Source of the DNA: Ryuthela nishihirai
Taxonomy: Eukaryota > Arthropoda > Arachnida > Araneae > Heptathelidae
Reading direction: 5' to 3'
DNA: 64,000 nucleotides
NCBI GenBank assembly: GCA_038380435.1
Contig: JAWZYU010000011.1
Span: forward strand, 74,025,501-74,089,500
Shown: piece by piece, positions 1 through 11,282 of the stretch
How positions within the stretch are numbered: the stretch's first letter is position 1
Layout: each line of letters opens with the position of its first letter
Translations under genes and position numbers: made by a program
Notes under the pieces: model-generated
The model's input: the letters and a program-made list of their open reading frames with translations, nothing else
Told to the model about the DNA's origin: nothing
Database searches by the model: none

Positions 1-76
1 CAGGCAGACCCTCTAAGACATACAGTAGATTGTTCCCTTGTCTGGTATTTAAAAATGGTTTGATGTCATTCACAAG

Positions 77-269
77 CAGGGCCGGATCTACTCTGCACCT
101 TTAAAATACTAGTAAGGGTAAGAGAAAAAAAATATGAAACTTATTTAAATTCAATGTAGTTTTCAAGAAATGTTTTAAAGAACTGTTAAATCGAGGGTGA
201 ATGTTATACTTCATCGAAAATCCTGTCTCTTGCCCCCCCCCCCCCAATTTTTTTTTCACATCTGGACTG
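77..269 (+). mobile_element. hAT-like MITE, family 'CAGGGCCGGATCTA' (copy a)
   Basis: The left end reads CAGGGCCGGATCTA and the right end is an imperfect inverted match (…CACATCTGGACTG). Between them lie the family landmarks: a phrase like TACTAGTAAGGGTAAGAG and a poly-C tract at 228-245. Related copies lie at 11,064-11,282, 26,165-26,263, 34,950-35,170 and 54,170-54,425. There is no coding capacity and no clear target duplication. The superfamily (hAT-like) is inferred from the CAGGG terminus only. Confidence 0.5.
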
Positions 270-779
270 TTTAGATGTATAAAACTGTGAAATATTGCTT
301 ATTGAAAGATAAAAAGACTGTTATTTATGGCTTAAAATAGTTCTTAGAATGGATAAGAATATGTTTAAAATTAGTAAAAAGCTTCATAAAATAAAAAACA
401 ATATACAAGTGTTTAAAGTTAGAACAGAGCGTAACAGACAAAGAGTTAAAAGCACTGCATCACATTGGCATCTGCAAGTTATGAATATTTTTTCAATAAT
501 AGTAATCTGTTCAAATATTTTTTTCAATTTACACCAAACACCAGTTTCGAAAAAAATTACAAAAGCATTTCGTCAAGAAATATAATGAAATTTATCTGTA
601 AAATGCATATAATGCTGTTGCTTTATAAAAATCAAATAAAGATAGTAATAATTTTAATATATTCTACATTATAAATTATATTTATTGATGGAAGGAAAGT
701 AAACACTTAAACTCCGGATCCAAATTGTTTCCTTTGGCTTCCACCAGATGGTGCTTATTGCGAACGGCTATGTAAAGGG
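270..779. other. AT-rich stretch, no gene seen
   Basis: The short frames here are AT-rich and low in complexity, with no domain signature. A polyadenylation-like AATAAA at about 635-645 precedes the LINE that starts near 780. Nothing else is supported. Confidence 0.5.
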
Positions 780-988
780 TGGAGTCTTTGTTCTGTGACC
801 ACTGCGTACTACAAACGTGCGTTTTCGAGCTCCCGACTTTGCCTCAGAATACTTTTTTCGCTGACTCTTTGGTTGAGTCTTCTCCTTGCTGTTGCTGCTT
901 CCTGTTGCTGTTCAAGGGTTTCCTCAGCTACTGTTTGTTTTCTCCATTACTACACTAGTTATTTTGTGCTCTTGCTTAGGCTCTGGGT

Positions 989-2546
989 ATGATTCGTTCA
1001 CCCCCGGGATTCAAGCAAAAGAAACGAGGGTCTGTGAGCTCTCCTGATTCGGTGCCCTCAGACCCTTCCGCTAAGCGGACTGTCTCTAGAGTGTCGCGGT
1101 CCACTGCGACAAAGACTTCTTGCACTTTGCCTCAGAGGACAGTGTGGACTTACACCAGGGAGAGGAAAACCTCCACGAGTTCTCCTGACAAAATGTCTTG
1201 CCCCTCGCACTCTCTCTCAGTGCCAAGGGTAAGACTCTCTTGCGGGTCTCCCTGTGCTCCTGCTGCTGGCCCCTCAGGCATTTCTTCTGAAGAGCTGGGC
1301 CTCTCCTTCTTCTGTGAGTGGTGAGACCTCTTCTTCCAGCAGCCATTCCCAGGCTACTTCTTCTCCCATCACCCCGACGTCCACGGTCTCAGTTTTGCCT
1401 AATGGGGCCCCTGCGGCTGCTATTGCACTGTCAACTGTGTCTGACAGTGTTTTAGATCTCATCGACTTCTCCAATATGATGGACGCTGATCAGAAGCTTC
1501 CTCAAGACTCTGATGACGGCTTTGTCTTTGTCAACTGTAAGAAGAAGAGCGACAAGCCTATTCCTCTTATTGTGACCTCGCCTCCACTCATGTCATGAAC
1601 TCCTACAACCTGAACCCCATCTCCACAGAGATTGTGAGGATTCTTGGGGAACGGATTGTGGATGCTTATTACTTGGAGACGGGGAGCCTTCTTGTCAAGG
1701 TCAGCTCTCCCGCCCTTCCTGAAAAGCTCCTGTGCACCATCTCTATTCTGGGTATCCCCGTTACTGTGGATTACCCAGTCTCTTACTGCCTGCCACAGGG
1801 CCTCATAGAAGATACTGACACCTCTCTTTCTGATGAGGCAATCCTTGATCCCTCTCGGATCAGAGAGTGACAGTGGTCCGTCATATGTATCGCTATCTTC
1901 CCTCGGATTCTGGGGTCAACAAGATTCCCCTTAGGAAGGTAGTTCTTATCTTCAATGAATTCCCCTTACCTGGGAATGTTGTCCTGAGCTTCTGCTGGAT
2001 CCCAGTCAAGCCTCGCACCAAGGCCCCACCTCAATGTCTGAAGTACCAACGCTTCAGGCACCTTGCAAAGAATTGCAGAGGTACGATGCGGTGTAAGCGC
2101 TGCAGTGGGCCTCACTCTCACAAGAAGTGCAAGCACACCGGGCCCCCTATCTGTGCTAACTGTGGTGGACCTCATGCCGCCACCTTCTCTGGGTGCCACG
2201 GCAAAAAGCTTGCCTGTGAGAAGAAGAGGGAAGCCTTGGTCCTGTGCACTCTTTGCACAGCACCAAGGTCAGGAAGGTCCCTCTTCCAAGCTCCGTGGTG
2301 ACATCCCTGCCACCCCCACCACCGAAGAAGTCCACGTGCAGCATGTGTCTCTTTGACCCCTCAGTCAGCTTTGTCGCTGCCACAAGGGGTCACATGACTC
2401 CTGCTGCTGCCATGGAGGTAGCATCAACAGAGATGCCTCTGCTTGAAGCACAGGCACCTTCTGCTCCTGCTGCTCCCCTGGTCCCTGTCGTTACCCTTCC
2501 TGTGGTGATGCCCTCTGTCCCTGAAGCCCCCTGTGGCATGCTGTGA
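989..2546 (+). pseudogene. LINE ORF1 (gag-like, CCHC zinc knuckles), frameshifted
   Basis: This is the nucleic-acid-binding ORF1 of the LINE. It reads in pieces: a Ser/Pro/Thr-rich start (989-1324), a continuation in another frame (1254-1598), a folded-looking middle (1595-1870) and the zinc-knuckle block (1867-2301). In that block the first knuckle begins CLKYQRF, with Tyr at the second expected Cys. Two further knuckles follow (CKRCSGPHSHKKC and CANCGGPHAATFSGC). Proline-rich sequence runs on to 2546. In this family ORF1 coats the element RNA. At least three frame breaks plus the Cys-to-Tyr change show that it is non-functional. Confidence 0.8.
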
Positions 2547-3203
2547 AATCATGCCACCTGCATGGTGCAGGATTCTGCTGCAACCTCTGAAGCAGACTCC
2601 TGTCCCATTAAGACCAAGCAGTTGGCAAAGAGGACAAGGAAGAACAGGACTGCTCGTCGGCCTAATCTGAAGAAGCCCTCCTCCTCCTTGATGCATCAGG
2701 ATTTCAGGAAGGACCACAGGGACACGGTCCTCCTGCCCACCATTCTCTCTCTGTCATAGAGGTAACTTCTGCTCTTCCTGAGGAGTCTTGACCTCAAACT
2801 TTGATGATCCTCAACCAGTTGGCCTCCCTCATATCGCACTTTGTGGACTGTTAGACACTCTGTGTTGGCTAGCTTTTCTCCAAGGTTCCTTATTCCCACC
2901 CAACTATGAGCATGGCCAACGGAGTGACTAACATCCCTTCCATCCTTCAGTGGAGTTCCACTGAAGGAGCTTCAGGAGCAAGGCTGCTGACGTCAGGAAC
3001 TACATCAACATTATGTCAGTTCCCATCCTTGCTCTCTGTGAGGCCAACCTCCCTGATCACTATGTCTTCAATCCCTATATTGTGCACACGAGCAAGAGTC
3101 ATCCACTCTCCCTCAATGCGGTGATTCTTGTGCACAAGAATGTCATGCATCATGCTATTGATCTCACTTTCTCCGATGCGAACAGTGATTTCGCAGCATG
3201 CCG

Positions 3204-3287
3204 CATCCGGCTGAACAGCCATGATATCACCCTGGTATCCTGTTACATCCGGCTGAATAGCCATGATATCACCCTGGTATCCTGTTA
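3204..3287 (+). repeat. 42-bp in-frame tandem duplication inside the endonuclease
   Basis: Two adjacent 42-bp units (3204-3245 and 3246-3287) differ at a single visible base (AACAGCC versus AATAGCC). They repeat the 14 residues IRLNSHDITLVSCY. The duplication adds a second copy of a core beta-strand segment of the endonuclease. Confidence 0.9.
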
Positions 3288-4129
3288 CATCTCGCCTTGC
3301 ACTGACTTTCCTGTATCCACCTTACAGGATATTCTATTGCAGTGCCCTCAGCCCTGGATTCTCTGTGGGGACCTTAATGCCCACAGCCGATCCTGGGGCA
3401 GAGATATCAGTGATGGGAGGATATCGAGAATGTCAACTTGCAGCACAATCTCTTTATTTCCAACAATGGCTCACCCACATTCTACAGACCTCCGAGTACC
3501 TGTAGCTCCATTGATCTGACCCTCTGTTCTTCCAGCATTGGTCAAAGCCTCAGCTGGTCAGTTGACCCTGACACCTGGGACAGTGACCACTTCCTGCTGC
3601 ACATCTCCTTGCTTCCCAAGGGATGTGCAGCTCTGAGAAGAACGTCAAAGCTTACCGACTGGCAGCTCTTTCAGCAGATCTCGTCTGAAGGACTCACTGC
3701 CATCGAAGCTACAGATCTCAGTGCAGTGTCAGAGGCTCTCACTGCTGCCTCTGATGCCTGCACTGTTACAATCTCGACACCTGGGCATCTTCCCCCTCCT
3801 GATATCCATTACAAGCGGCTTTGCACCATTAAATGCCGAGCCAAAAGGCACGCCCGCAGCTCTGGTAGATTTCTGGTAGTATCTAGAGTCCACTGATTTC
3901 CTCCCTCTCAGGTTTCTGCAAAGGGAGATGCATGTCGGACAATCTCATCGACTTCACCTTTGCTGCTGATCAGGCGCTGTCCATGGGAGAGACTACTGTC
4001 GCTGTCTTCTTCGACATCCAGAAGGCATTCGATTCCCTGTCCCACTCGGATATTCTCTGCAGGCTCCACGATCTCTGCCTCAGAGGCAATATGATTCAGT
4101 GGATTGCAGCCTACCTCTCCAATAGGACT

Positions 4130-4170
4130 GTTTACATCAAGCTGGGCAACACGCTCAGCTTGATGTAAAC
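4130..4170. repeat. 15-bp perfect inverted repeat with 11-nt loop
   Basis: Positions 4130-4144 (GTTTACATCAAGCTG) are the exact reverse complement of 4156-4170. The right half supplies the in-frame TAA that ends the first RT fragment. Such a hairpin can form by template-switching during repair. Confidence 0.85.
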
Positions 4171-5920
4171 ATGGCTTGCAATCATGGAGTACCTCAAGGA
4201 GTGTCCTTAGCCCGATGTTACTGAACATCTTGCTGTTAGGCCTATCCTCTCGACTCGAGAAGAGAGTGGGTATTTCCATTTATGCTGACGATATCTGCAT
4301 CTGGTTCCCAAGCCAGGACCACTACTATGCTCAACTCGTGATGAAACGAGCTGTGGACACGGTGGTCAAGTTCTTCGACCACCTAAGGCTCACTCTTTCC
4401 ACTGATAAGACTGTGGCCATGGTTCTCACGAGGAGACACCTTTCACCCACCTTCCCTGGACTCTTGCTTGGGCCAGACCACATCAAGGTCGTCCATCAGC
4501 ATAAGTTCCTTGGTGTGGTCCTGGACAGCAGGCTGATCTGGGGGCTTCACATCCATCATAAGACAGTTGCCACTGTGCAGAGAAATATACTGCCTTTCCT
4601 TGCTGGTACCCACTGGGGAAGTTCTTGCAAAACCATACTGGTCTTGTACCAGCACTTGATCCTCTTCCGCATCAACTGCAGTGATCACTATCTGAGAAAT
4701 GCCTCTGCTACAATGCTCAGCAAGGTGGCCACTGTCCACACTATATCTCTGTGCCTCTGTCTTGGACTATGCCCTAACACACCTAATGCATCTGTCATTG
4801 CAGAGGCTGATGACATGCCTTTCTACCTGCATTGGAAGAGAGATATACTGTGTCATCTTTCGAGGCTGCTTTCCCTGCACTCTAACCGTGAACTTCTCAG
4901 GAAGTTGCATGACAGGTCTCACTCTGACATCGTCCTGTCCACCAAGGACTTCTATGACCGAGTCATTCCTGCCAGTTCCAGACGCTCGAACTGGCAGGGA
5001 CAGATGCTGGATGCTGGCAATACTCTCTTCCCCGATCTTCCACCCTGGAAGAACAGTGATCTTTTGTTCAATGTCACTATCCCTTCACTTGGTCGGAACT
5101 GCGACTCTGATCCATTGGCCATCAGACTTCTCTCCACCTCCTATGTCACTGAACGATATGAGAGATGTACAGAGGTCTACACTGATGGATATTTGGATCG
5201 GGAGAGGCAACGTGCTGCCTCTGCCTTTGCCATCCCCGATCCTTTGCCATCGCCAGAGGTTTTTCACCTGCATCTAACCTCCTTCAACTGTGCAGAACTT
5301 CATGCTGTACTTGAGGCTGCACGTTTCACCCTCAGCCTCGAGAGTGACAACTTTGTCATCTTCTGTGACTGCAAGTCAGCCTTGGAAGCTCTTCAGAAGC
5401 GAGACAGCAAGAGCTGCAACCCATTCCTCATTCAGAAGATCATGAAGACTTGCTCCAAGGTCACTTCTGCCGAAATCACGGTTCATTTCCAATGGATTCC
5501 TTCTCATGTAGGGATACCTGGCAATGAGCTCGCTGATCACACCACGAAGGAAGCATTGGAGAGTCAGAGGTGTGTAACTAATTATCCTCTCTCTCTCAGC
5601 GACTGCAAGAGTTCTTCTCACATTTGATGAGCCAGTATCGTCTTGCTCAGTGGCAGAAGGAGAGCAGCTGTCCCTCTTTCAGGTACCTGGTTGAACCTTC
5701 TCTCGTTGCTCCTAACCTCGGTACTCTGCAGATTTGAGCAGGTCCTCCTTCTTCGTTTCTGAGTTGGTGTCATCTACAGCTACTCTATGTTTCACACTCT
5801 TGACAGAGCTTACAGTCCAGACTGTGCCACTTGCAGCACACCTGAGACTGTATCCCATGTTCTGCTCAACTGCTCCTGCTACAATGCCGAAGAAAAAAAT
5901 ACTCAATAAAGAATTAATCA

Positions 5921-6870
5921 TTTAGTAGTCCTAAAAAAAATCATCAGTGCAATCCTTCTTACCAAGATGTGAGCTTTGCAATGGTTATTACCAATAACTG
6001 GTATAGTTATTATATATAAAATCATTTCACTCTGCTTTTTTTTAGGAGGTTTTCTCTTAAATGTTTGTCTTGCATGGCAAAAAATACAATAATTAAAAAA
6101 AAACGAATAATTTACAGTTGGGAACTTGGGAAACCAATAAATAACTGAGAAACTTATCACATAAACTTTGCTGCTGAAAAATTTGGATTTTGAATATTAA
6201 ATATAAAGTATGTAAGTTTATATCTAATCTGGAAATTATATTTCCATGCAATGTTATTGGAATGCAAAAAAAAAAAAACAATAATTATCGCTTTTTTTGA
6301 AATAGTCCACAGTTGTGATTATAAAGAAACTGTACATAAAATTGGAAATCAGGCCTTGAAGTAGATTTTAAAAAATTTAGCAAGCAATGGCAGAACAAAT
6401 TGAACTACCATTCTCGTACATAATTTATTCACTGTTTTCGAGGTCTTCAATAATTTTTTTTCCAGACATGCACTATATATGTTTCATATTATTATCACTT
6501 CAATTTGTATTTTTAATATTCCCAAAAGTGCTCAATTTCAAATATTTTCAAAAGTGGTGACCCTATGCCACCCCCTAGATCCAGTCTTGTCATAAATTAT
6601 ATTACAAATTCAATAATTATTGAATTTAAGATAAGGTTAAATAAGAATAGTTATCCTTTGAGAGTAATTACTTTTTGATGGAAGTTTTTATGTCGCAAAT
6701 TTTACTTTCATTGTATATATATATATTTGAATATATGGACATGAGTTCAAAAAGAATATTTATCTTTTCATACAGCAGTTTGTGATGCAAGTTTTTATAT
6801 TACAATTTTAATGTAATTATTATAAATGGTTTTAAAAACCCTGTGCTGCAACACTTATATACATATGCTG
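5921..6870. other. AT-rich sequence, probable 3' flank/UTR of the zinc-finger gene
   Basis: No ORF with recognisable content is present. On the minus strand a canonical polyadenylation hexamer (AATAAA, from TTTATT at about 6,423-6,428) lies about 450 bp past the zinc-finger stop codon. A short (TA)n tract sits at 6,713-6,724. Assigning this to a 3' UTR is inference. Confidence 0.4.
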
Positions 6871-6871
6871 T

Positions 6872-7224
6872 CTATTGGAAATGAATTCTACGATGTTGAA
6901 CAAGCCTGCTTCGTTGTGTAAAAGATTTAGTACAAATACCACAGGGAAATGGTCGATACCCTGTGTGAATGAACTCATGCTTTTGTAAACTATATTTTCG
7001 TGCAAACTGCCTCCCACAGTAAGAACATTTATGAGGCCTTTCTCCAGTATGGGTGAGCAAATGTGTCTTGAGATTAGTTATGAAGTCAGTAGAATAAAGA
7101 CAAAAATGACAGCTATAACGACGACCACGGCCTTCTATATGGTGGCTTTTCTTGTGCCATGTGAGAGCAGTGACTGAGGAATGTCTACTTTTGCAGATGT
7201 TGCATTCATAAGTGAAATATTCAG
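6872..7224 (-). CDS. C2H2 zinc-finger protein, terminal coding exon
   Basis: The reading frame encodes four C2H2 fingers and ends two residues after the last one. They begin YECNIC, YSCHFC, HKCSYC and FPCGIC, each with an H-x3-H end. A TGERP linker joins fingers 2 and 3, and TGYRP joins 3 and 4. This is the standard architecture of a sequence-specific DNA-binding nuclear protein. Upstream on the minus strand the frame stays open but becomes AT-rich and unlike protein. A pyrimidine tract (TTCTTTTTCCCTTTCAAAAG) ends in AG at 7,225-7,226, so I place the acceptor there and the exon from 7,224. Upstream exons should lie at higher coordinates, but none is recognisable. It could instead be a retained fragment; the absence of stops or shifts argues for a live exon. 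Confidence 0.75.
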
Positions 7225-7439
7225 CTTTTGAAAGGGAAAAAGAATATGTTAAGATTGTATTAACTGCTTTCTTATACAATACATTAATAATGAAATCAAC
7301 AACTTTCATATTTTTACAGAAATTTTCAAAATATGGTAAATCACAGAGCACAAATGGCTCAATGTTTATATGTACAATACGATTCAAAAGTCTGCACAAG
7401 TTCACTGAAATAAGTAAAACTTGGAATGCAAACATTCAT

Positions 7440-7860
7440 TGATATGTAGAATAGAGTGGTTACTATGTTAAATAGTGAAACCATTACACTGATGCTATTT
7501 TGTGCATATGAGGGGCTGAGCTGCATTCATCCCCACAATGTTTGTGTGAATGCACTCCTAAAAATTGCTTGCGCTTGATAAAATGCATTATAGTGATATT
7601 TTCGAAAGATATTTGCATTCAAATTATCTGTATCTGATCTTTTTTACGAGCCACATGTAATGTTTCTCTTGAGCACAAGGATCACAGCACCAATAGTGAG
7701 GAAAATCATATAAAGTGTTTCAAAGACACAGGAAGAGAGAACAATTGGTCAAAATATGGTGGCCCTACTTTAGCAACATGAGAGCCTTCTACCATCGCAT
7801 GTTACATTCATAGCTATAAATCTAGAGAAGTCAACTGCAAACTATCACCAAAATTTTGGT
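7440..7860. other. AT-rich sequence, no gene seen
   Basis: This lies upstream of the zinc-finger exon on its coding strand, so it would be intron if the gene is live. I see no exon-like conserved reading frame. Confidence 0.4.
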
Positions 7861-7864
7861 CTGT

Positions 7865-8480
7865 CACATTCTGAAAAAACAGATTCAATTGTACAAACTC
7901 AATCCAGATGATTATGACCTGTACATGATACAGTTCTGTGAATGACCACTGGTTTAGCAGAACATTAGACACCAGATCATTTCTGTGAGTCAATTTTTAA
8001 TCTTTCATGTCATCTGAATTGTCACACTTTTGGTTAATGGTCTGATGTGAATCCACATTGGTTATAGGAACAGCCCCTTCAAGATGACATATGATATACT
8101 ATATATAGATAGACATGATGATATGGGTGGGATTCACTATGAACAAATCACTGGTCCATTTTCTTTCAGGACAACATGAATGCTCAGATCTACCTTAACA
8201 GGTTAGAAAATATGCTGACCCCTTACCTCAATAATTTGCTCCTATTTGTTCTAATGAAAACCCTTTTCAACAGGATGGAGCGCCTGCGAATTATGCGACA
8301 AGTGTTCCAAACAGGTTACATAGTAACCTACCTGGAAATGGACTGGACAGATAAATCCCAATGAAACTCTGCCTCGCTCCCTTGACATACTTTTGGACTT
8401 CTTGTATGGACACCTCAAATCAAGCATCTATGAAAATTCCATTCATGTGATTTGAATTAATGAATTAAAGGATGCCATAG
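7865..8480 (+). pseudogene. Tc1/mariner-like transposase relic (QDGAPA type)
   Basis: Fragments in shifting frames match a DDE transposase of the IS630/Tc1/mariner superfamily. In order they are a YDLYMIQFCEWPL-like segment (about 7,910-7,945), a GPFSFQDNMNAQIYLNRLEN segment (about 8,155-8,215), and a QDGAPANYATSV-like segment containing the second catalytic Asp (about 8,270-8,305). A SLTYFWTSCMDTSNQ segment near 8,380-8,420 corresponds to the usual SPDLTPLDFFLWGYLK region in a decayed form. Many stops and shifts are present. It is too degraded to place further. Confidence 0.65.
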
Positions 8481-8585
8481 TAGATGAGATAACTATGATC
8501 AGCAAAAAACGTTGACAGTAATAAATGGAGCATGGCAAAAGTACACAAAAAATGTGCTAGGAACTTGCAAGTGCCCATACTGAAT

Positions 8586-8914
8586 TGGGTTGTTTTACTT
8601 CTCAGCAGCCCTTTTTTGCACACCATGGGCTAAATGGCCAGGTCACATGGACCCCAAAGGCTCAGAGAAGGTTGGGGCAGGGGACCCACTGGAACAGCTG
8701 TTGGGAGATAGATGGTAGTCTCCCATCAAGGCCATCCAGCGTGCTCTTTAACGTGCACAGGGTATGGCTCGCCTGCACATGGGGCCACGGACTAACATCC
8801 CATCCAACAGATGGCGGCCTTTCCAAGCTCATCGTTGTCCCCTACTGACCGTGGGCAGGGTGGGGAATTTTGTGGAGATAAATCTCAACGCTGACCCAGC
8901 TGGGACTCGAAGCC
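8586..8914 (-). mobile_element. SINE-A copy 1
   Basis: This copy runs from the family 3' tail (GGGTTGTTTTAC on the plus strand) through the body to the B-box region (CAGCTGGGACTCGAAGCCC), where it is cut off. The A-box part of the tRNA head is missing. Confidence 0.9.
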
Positions 8915-9194
8915 CATATTGAGAATTTTAAAATTATTGTAATATCATTCGGGGTCTTTAACAACCATTGACTAGTCACCAATGTATGCTTTCATTGTAC
9001 ATGTTTTCCCAGTTGCCAAAATTTTGAATCATATTGTGTATTGAATCATATTGTGTATAATATCTAAATGTGATCATATAACATGGGACATAACATCGTT
9101 TTATCTAAGCAAGTTCTGGAGTTTTGATTTTGCATGCATTATTAGCTGAAGCACCCTGAGTTGATGTTTAAATTGCATGAAGAATCTGTAATGT

Positions 9195-9520
9195 GAGGGG
9201 TGAGGGTTGGCTCTGTTGGCAGTGCACCAGACTCGAGTCCCAAATATGCAAGAATTGAAAGTTATTGACGCACACTGCATTCTGTGAGAAAGGGAACACC
9301 AATGGGCTTAGAAAGGCTGCCATCCATCGGATGGGGGCATTAAGCTGTGGCACTCTATGTAGGAGAGCCCTTAAAGAACACACTGGATGGCTTTAATGAG
9401 ACGCTACCACCTTTCTCCTAATAGTTGTCCAGTGGGTCCCCTTCTCTGAGCCCTTGGGATCCCTGTGACCTGGCCATTTTAGCTCAATGTGTGCAAAAGA
9501 AAATTACCACTCAGAGGTAA
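9195..9520 (+). mobile_element. SINE-A copy 2, old and divergent
   Basis: A weak tRNA-like head (GGGTTGGCTCTGTTGGCAGTG then ACTCGAGTCCC) leads into a diverged spacer. A recognisable body follows (CCATCCATCGGATGGGGGC, AGCCCTTAAAGAACACACTGG, CCAGTGGGTCCCCTTC) with a tail at CTCAGAGGTAA. It is one of the most diverged copies here. Confidence 0.8.
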
Positions 9521-9685
9521 ATTTACATTCAAACTTTAGAAATACCACTCAGAGATGAACTACAGTTGTGTAAAACCAAACTGTGGTGACAAAAATGGAA
9601 ATAAATTTAATCTTCTTTCAATGGTTTCCGACTTTACAATAACGATTTTACAAATTTCTCCCCATTATGTACTGGTAGCTGTAGG

Positions 9686-9885
9686 CAGTGGCATACCAAG
9701 AACGTCCTAGGAGGGGGGGTTGCATATTTGAGTCTTTGATTTTTAGGGAGTGCCTTATAAAATACGTTATCCAAACCCTTAATGGGCAACGTCGAACCCG
9801 TTGAAAGTGATCCCCCTCTCCTAGTAACTCATGGGAAGATATCATCTTTACCTCCCCATTGAGTATGCCACTCTCTGTAGAACTG
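9686..9885. mobile_element. hAT-like MITE (CAGTGGCATACC termini)
   Basis: The left end (GCAGTGGCATACCAAG) and right end (GAGTATGCCACTCTCTG) are an imperfect inverted pair about 200 bp apart, enclosing a G-rich stretch (AGGAGGGGGGG). The size and termini fit hAT MITEs. No clear 8-bp target duplication was found. Confidence 0.5.
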
Positions 9886-9984
9886 TACTTCCTGCCACAG
9901 ATATTTGAAAGACAGATGCTAACAGGAATAAAAAAACCACAATAGTTGCTTTAGCTATGACCAAATATTTATAATAAAAATGGT

Positions 9985-10445
9985 TAACAGACATTATCAC
10001 AGATGATGAGATGTGTTTATTACTATACAACTCCCAGAAAGATCGACAATTATGTTTCTGTTGCGGAAGATGAACCTCATTGTCAAATCCTCCGACAAGC
10101 CTTTCGTTCAAGGAAGAGAATGTTCACAATTTTTTAAAATTCCCAAGAAATGGTAGCAGTGGATACCTTAACTGAAAGAAATGACTATAAATGGCCAATG
10201 CTACACCAACATTATGTAGCCCAAAATGGTAAAGAAGATGAAGGAGCAGCGTCCAACAACATGCGTGTCCGTCCTTCTTCGTGATAATACCAGTGCTCAC
10301 AAAACCAGGCAAGTTACGAGCTATCTGGAGCAGGAAAAAATGGAACAGCTACCCAATTCTGCATATGAACCCAATCTTGCACCGTGAGATTTTTGGTTGT
10401 TTCTAAAAATTAAAAGGAACTTGCTGGGAAGTCTTTTTTAAGGGT
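9985..10445 (+). pseudogene. mariner-type transposase relic
   Basis: Translated pieces follow the order of a mariner transposase. They are TDDEMCLLLYNSQKDRQ (about 9,998-10,050), a KRMFTIF-NSQEMVAVDTLTE segment (about 10,105-10,165), an HDNTSAHKTRQVTSYL segment with the second catalytic Asp (about 10,280-10,330), and a YEPNLAP-DFWLFLK segment for the third (about 10,365-10,405). Several frameshifts and an in-frame stop disrupt it. It cannot encode an active enzyme. Confidence 0.7.
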
Positions 10446-10639
10446 GCGTTCATTCAGAGTTGCAGAAAATGCGTTCATTCAGAGTTGAAAAGTAGGAGTA
10501 CCACCACCAGCAGGTCCCCAGCAGGAGTACCACCAACAGTTCCAGAATTGGCGTAGATGTCTACAACTTTGCATGGATGTTTGAGGGGAGTACTTTGTAC
10601 GACAATAAAAGTTTTGTTGAGGAAAGTGCAATAGTTTTC

Positions 10640-11030
10640 GTTCTGCAGATGTACGTCAAGAACTGTTTAAACGCCCCTCGTAAGGGGAAAGAAAGCATAG
10701 GGGTCAACATTTTATTTCCTGTTACACTCTCCGCGTCACAAGCTTTCATTTGACGCATAGCTTGTTACTTTCGGCATTCGCGCTTTGGAGATATAATTCC
10801 TCTTTTTTAGAGTGGAAGAAAGAACGGGGGTGGGGGGCAATTTTGTATAATCTATTATACTCCTCGCGTCACAAGCTTTGATTTCACACATATATAGTTA
10901 AATTTGACCGTCGCGTTCGAAAGTTTAGTGAAACAACTCTTTTAGCAAACACAACAACCGACAAATGACTAGCGAAAAGCAAAAGATATGCAATAATATT
11001 AGTAGTGTGCTTTCGTAGTATACTGAAAAT
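10640..11030. repeat. Degenerate ~150-190-bp tandem repeat (same family as 19.6-20.6 kb)
   Basis: At least two units share the phrases CGCGTCACAAGCTTT, a TTTGACGCATA/TTTCACACATA element and a CG-containing CGCGTTCGAAAG-like element (near 10,733-10,800 and 10,866-10,925). The same phrases recur at 19.6-20.64 kb. Confidence 0.6.
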
Positions 11031-11063
11031 AGCATGATTCACCGTCAATATAAAAAAAAAAAC

Positions 11064-11282
11064 CAGGGTCTGATCTGGTGGGAGGGGTGAAGTGGACAAT
11101 GCCCCCCCCCCCCCCCCCGAGAATGCTGGTAAGGGTAATAGAGGCAAAAAATTATTAATTTGTGAAATTTTTATGCATTTTTAAGACATTATAAAAGACG
11201 TCTAAAATGTAGATGTAATTATTATACTTCAATGTATTTCCATTCTTTTCCCCCCATAATTTTTTTTGTAGATTCGGGCCTG
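11064..11282 (+). mobile_element. hAT-like MITE, family 'CAGGGCCGGATCTA' (copy b)
   Basis: The termini CAGGGTCTGATCT and …GTAGATTCGGGCCTG form an imperfect inverted pair. The interior has a poly-C tract (about 11,101-11,118) followed by GAGAATGCTGGTAAGGGTAATAGAGG, very similar to the copy at 54.2 kb. The flanking eight bases do not match, so no target duplication is supported. Confidence 0.6.

Larger units (their letters stand above)
2930..5895 (+). pseudogene. LINE ORF2: endonuclease, RT, RNase H, Cys/His tail; broken
   Basis: The AP-endonuclease begins near 3013 (ALCEANLPDH) and includes the catalytic-type stretch CGDLNAHSRSWG. A frameshift near 3,420-3,440 moves its end, including DSDHFLLH, into another frame (to 3896). 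The RT starts abruptly at 3932 with its fingers missing, so there is an internal deletion near 3,890-3,940. Its VFFDIQKAFDS motif is followed by a stop at 4,166 and a one-base shift near 4,200. The catalytic YADD sits in frame from 4176. RNase H retains four acidic positions (VYTDG, NCAELHAV, FCDCKSALEAL, NELADH) with the WIPSHVGIPGN loop. The tail motif CATCSTPETVSHVLLNC lies at about 5,825-5,875 after another frame change. Confidence 0.85.
780..5920 (+). mobile_element. I/Jockey-like non-LTR retrotransposon, decayed
   Basis: The domain order is a gag-like ORF1 with zinc knuckles, then AP-endonuclease, reverse transcriptase, RNase H and a C-terminal Cys/His motif. RNase H together with a CCHC gag fits the I-group side of the Jockey superfamily. 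The reading frame breaks many times and the front of the RT is missing, so the copy is dead. It is GC-richer than its AT-rich surroundings. It ends near an AATAAAGAATTAATC tail at about 5,904. The 5' boundary is approximate and no target duplication was recognised. Confidence 0.85.

Noticed and set aside
795..992. Hydrophobic 65-residue frame at the start of the first LINE
   Set aside because: Most likely LINE 5' UTR; Cys/Ser/Leu-rich by composition, with no link to ORF1.
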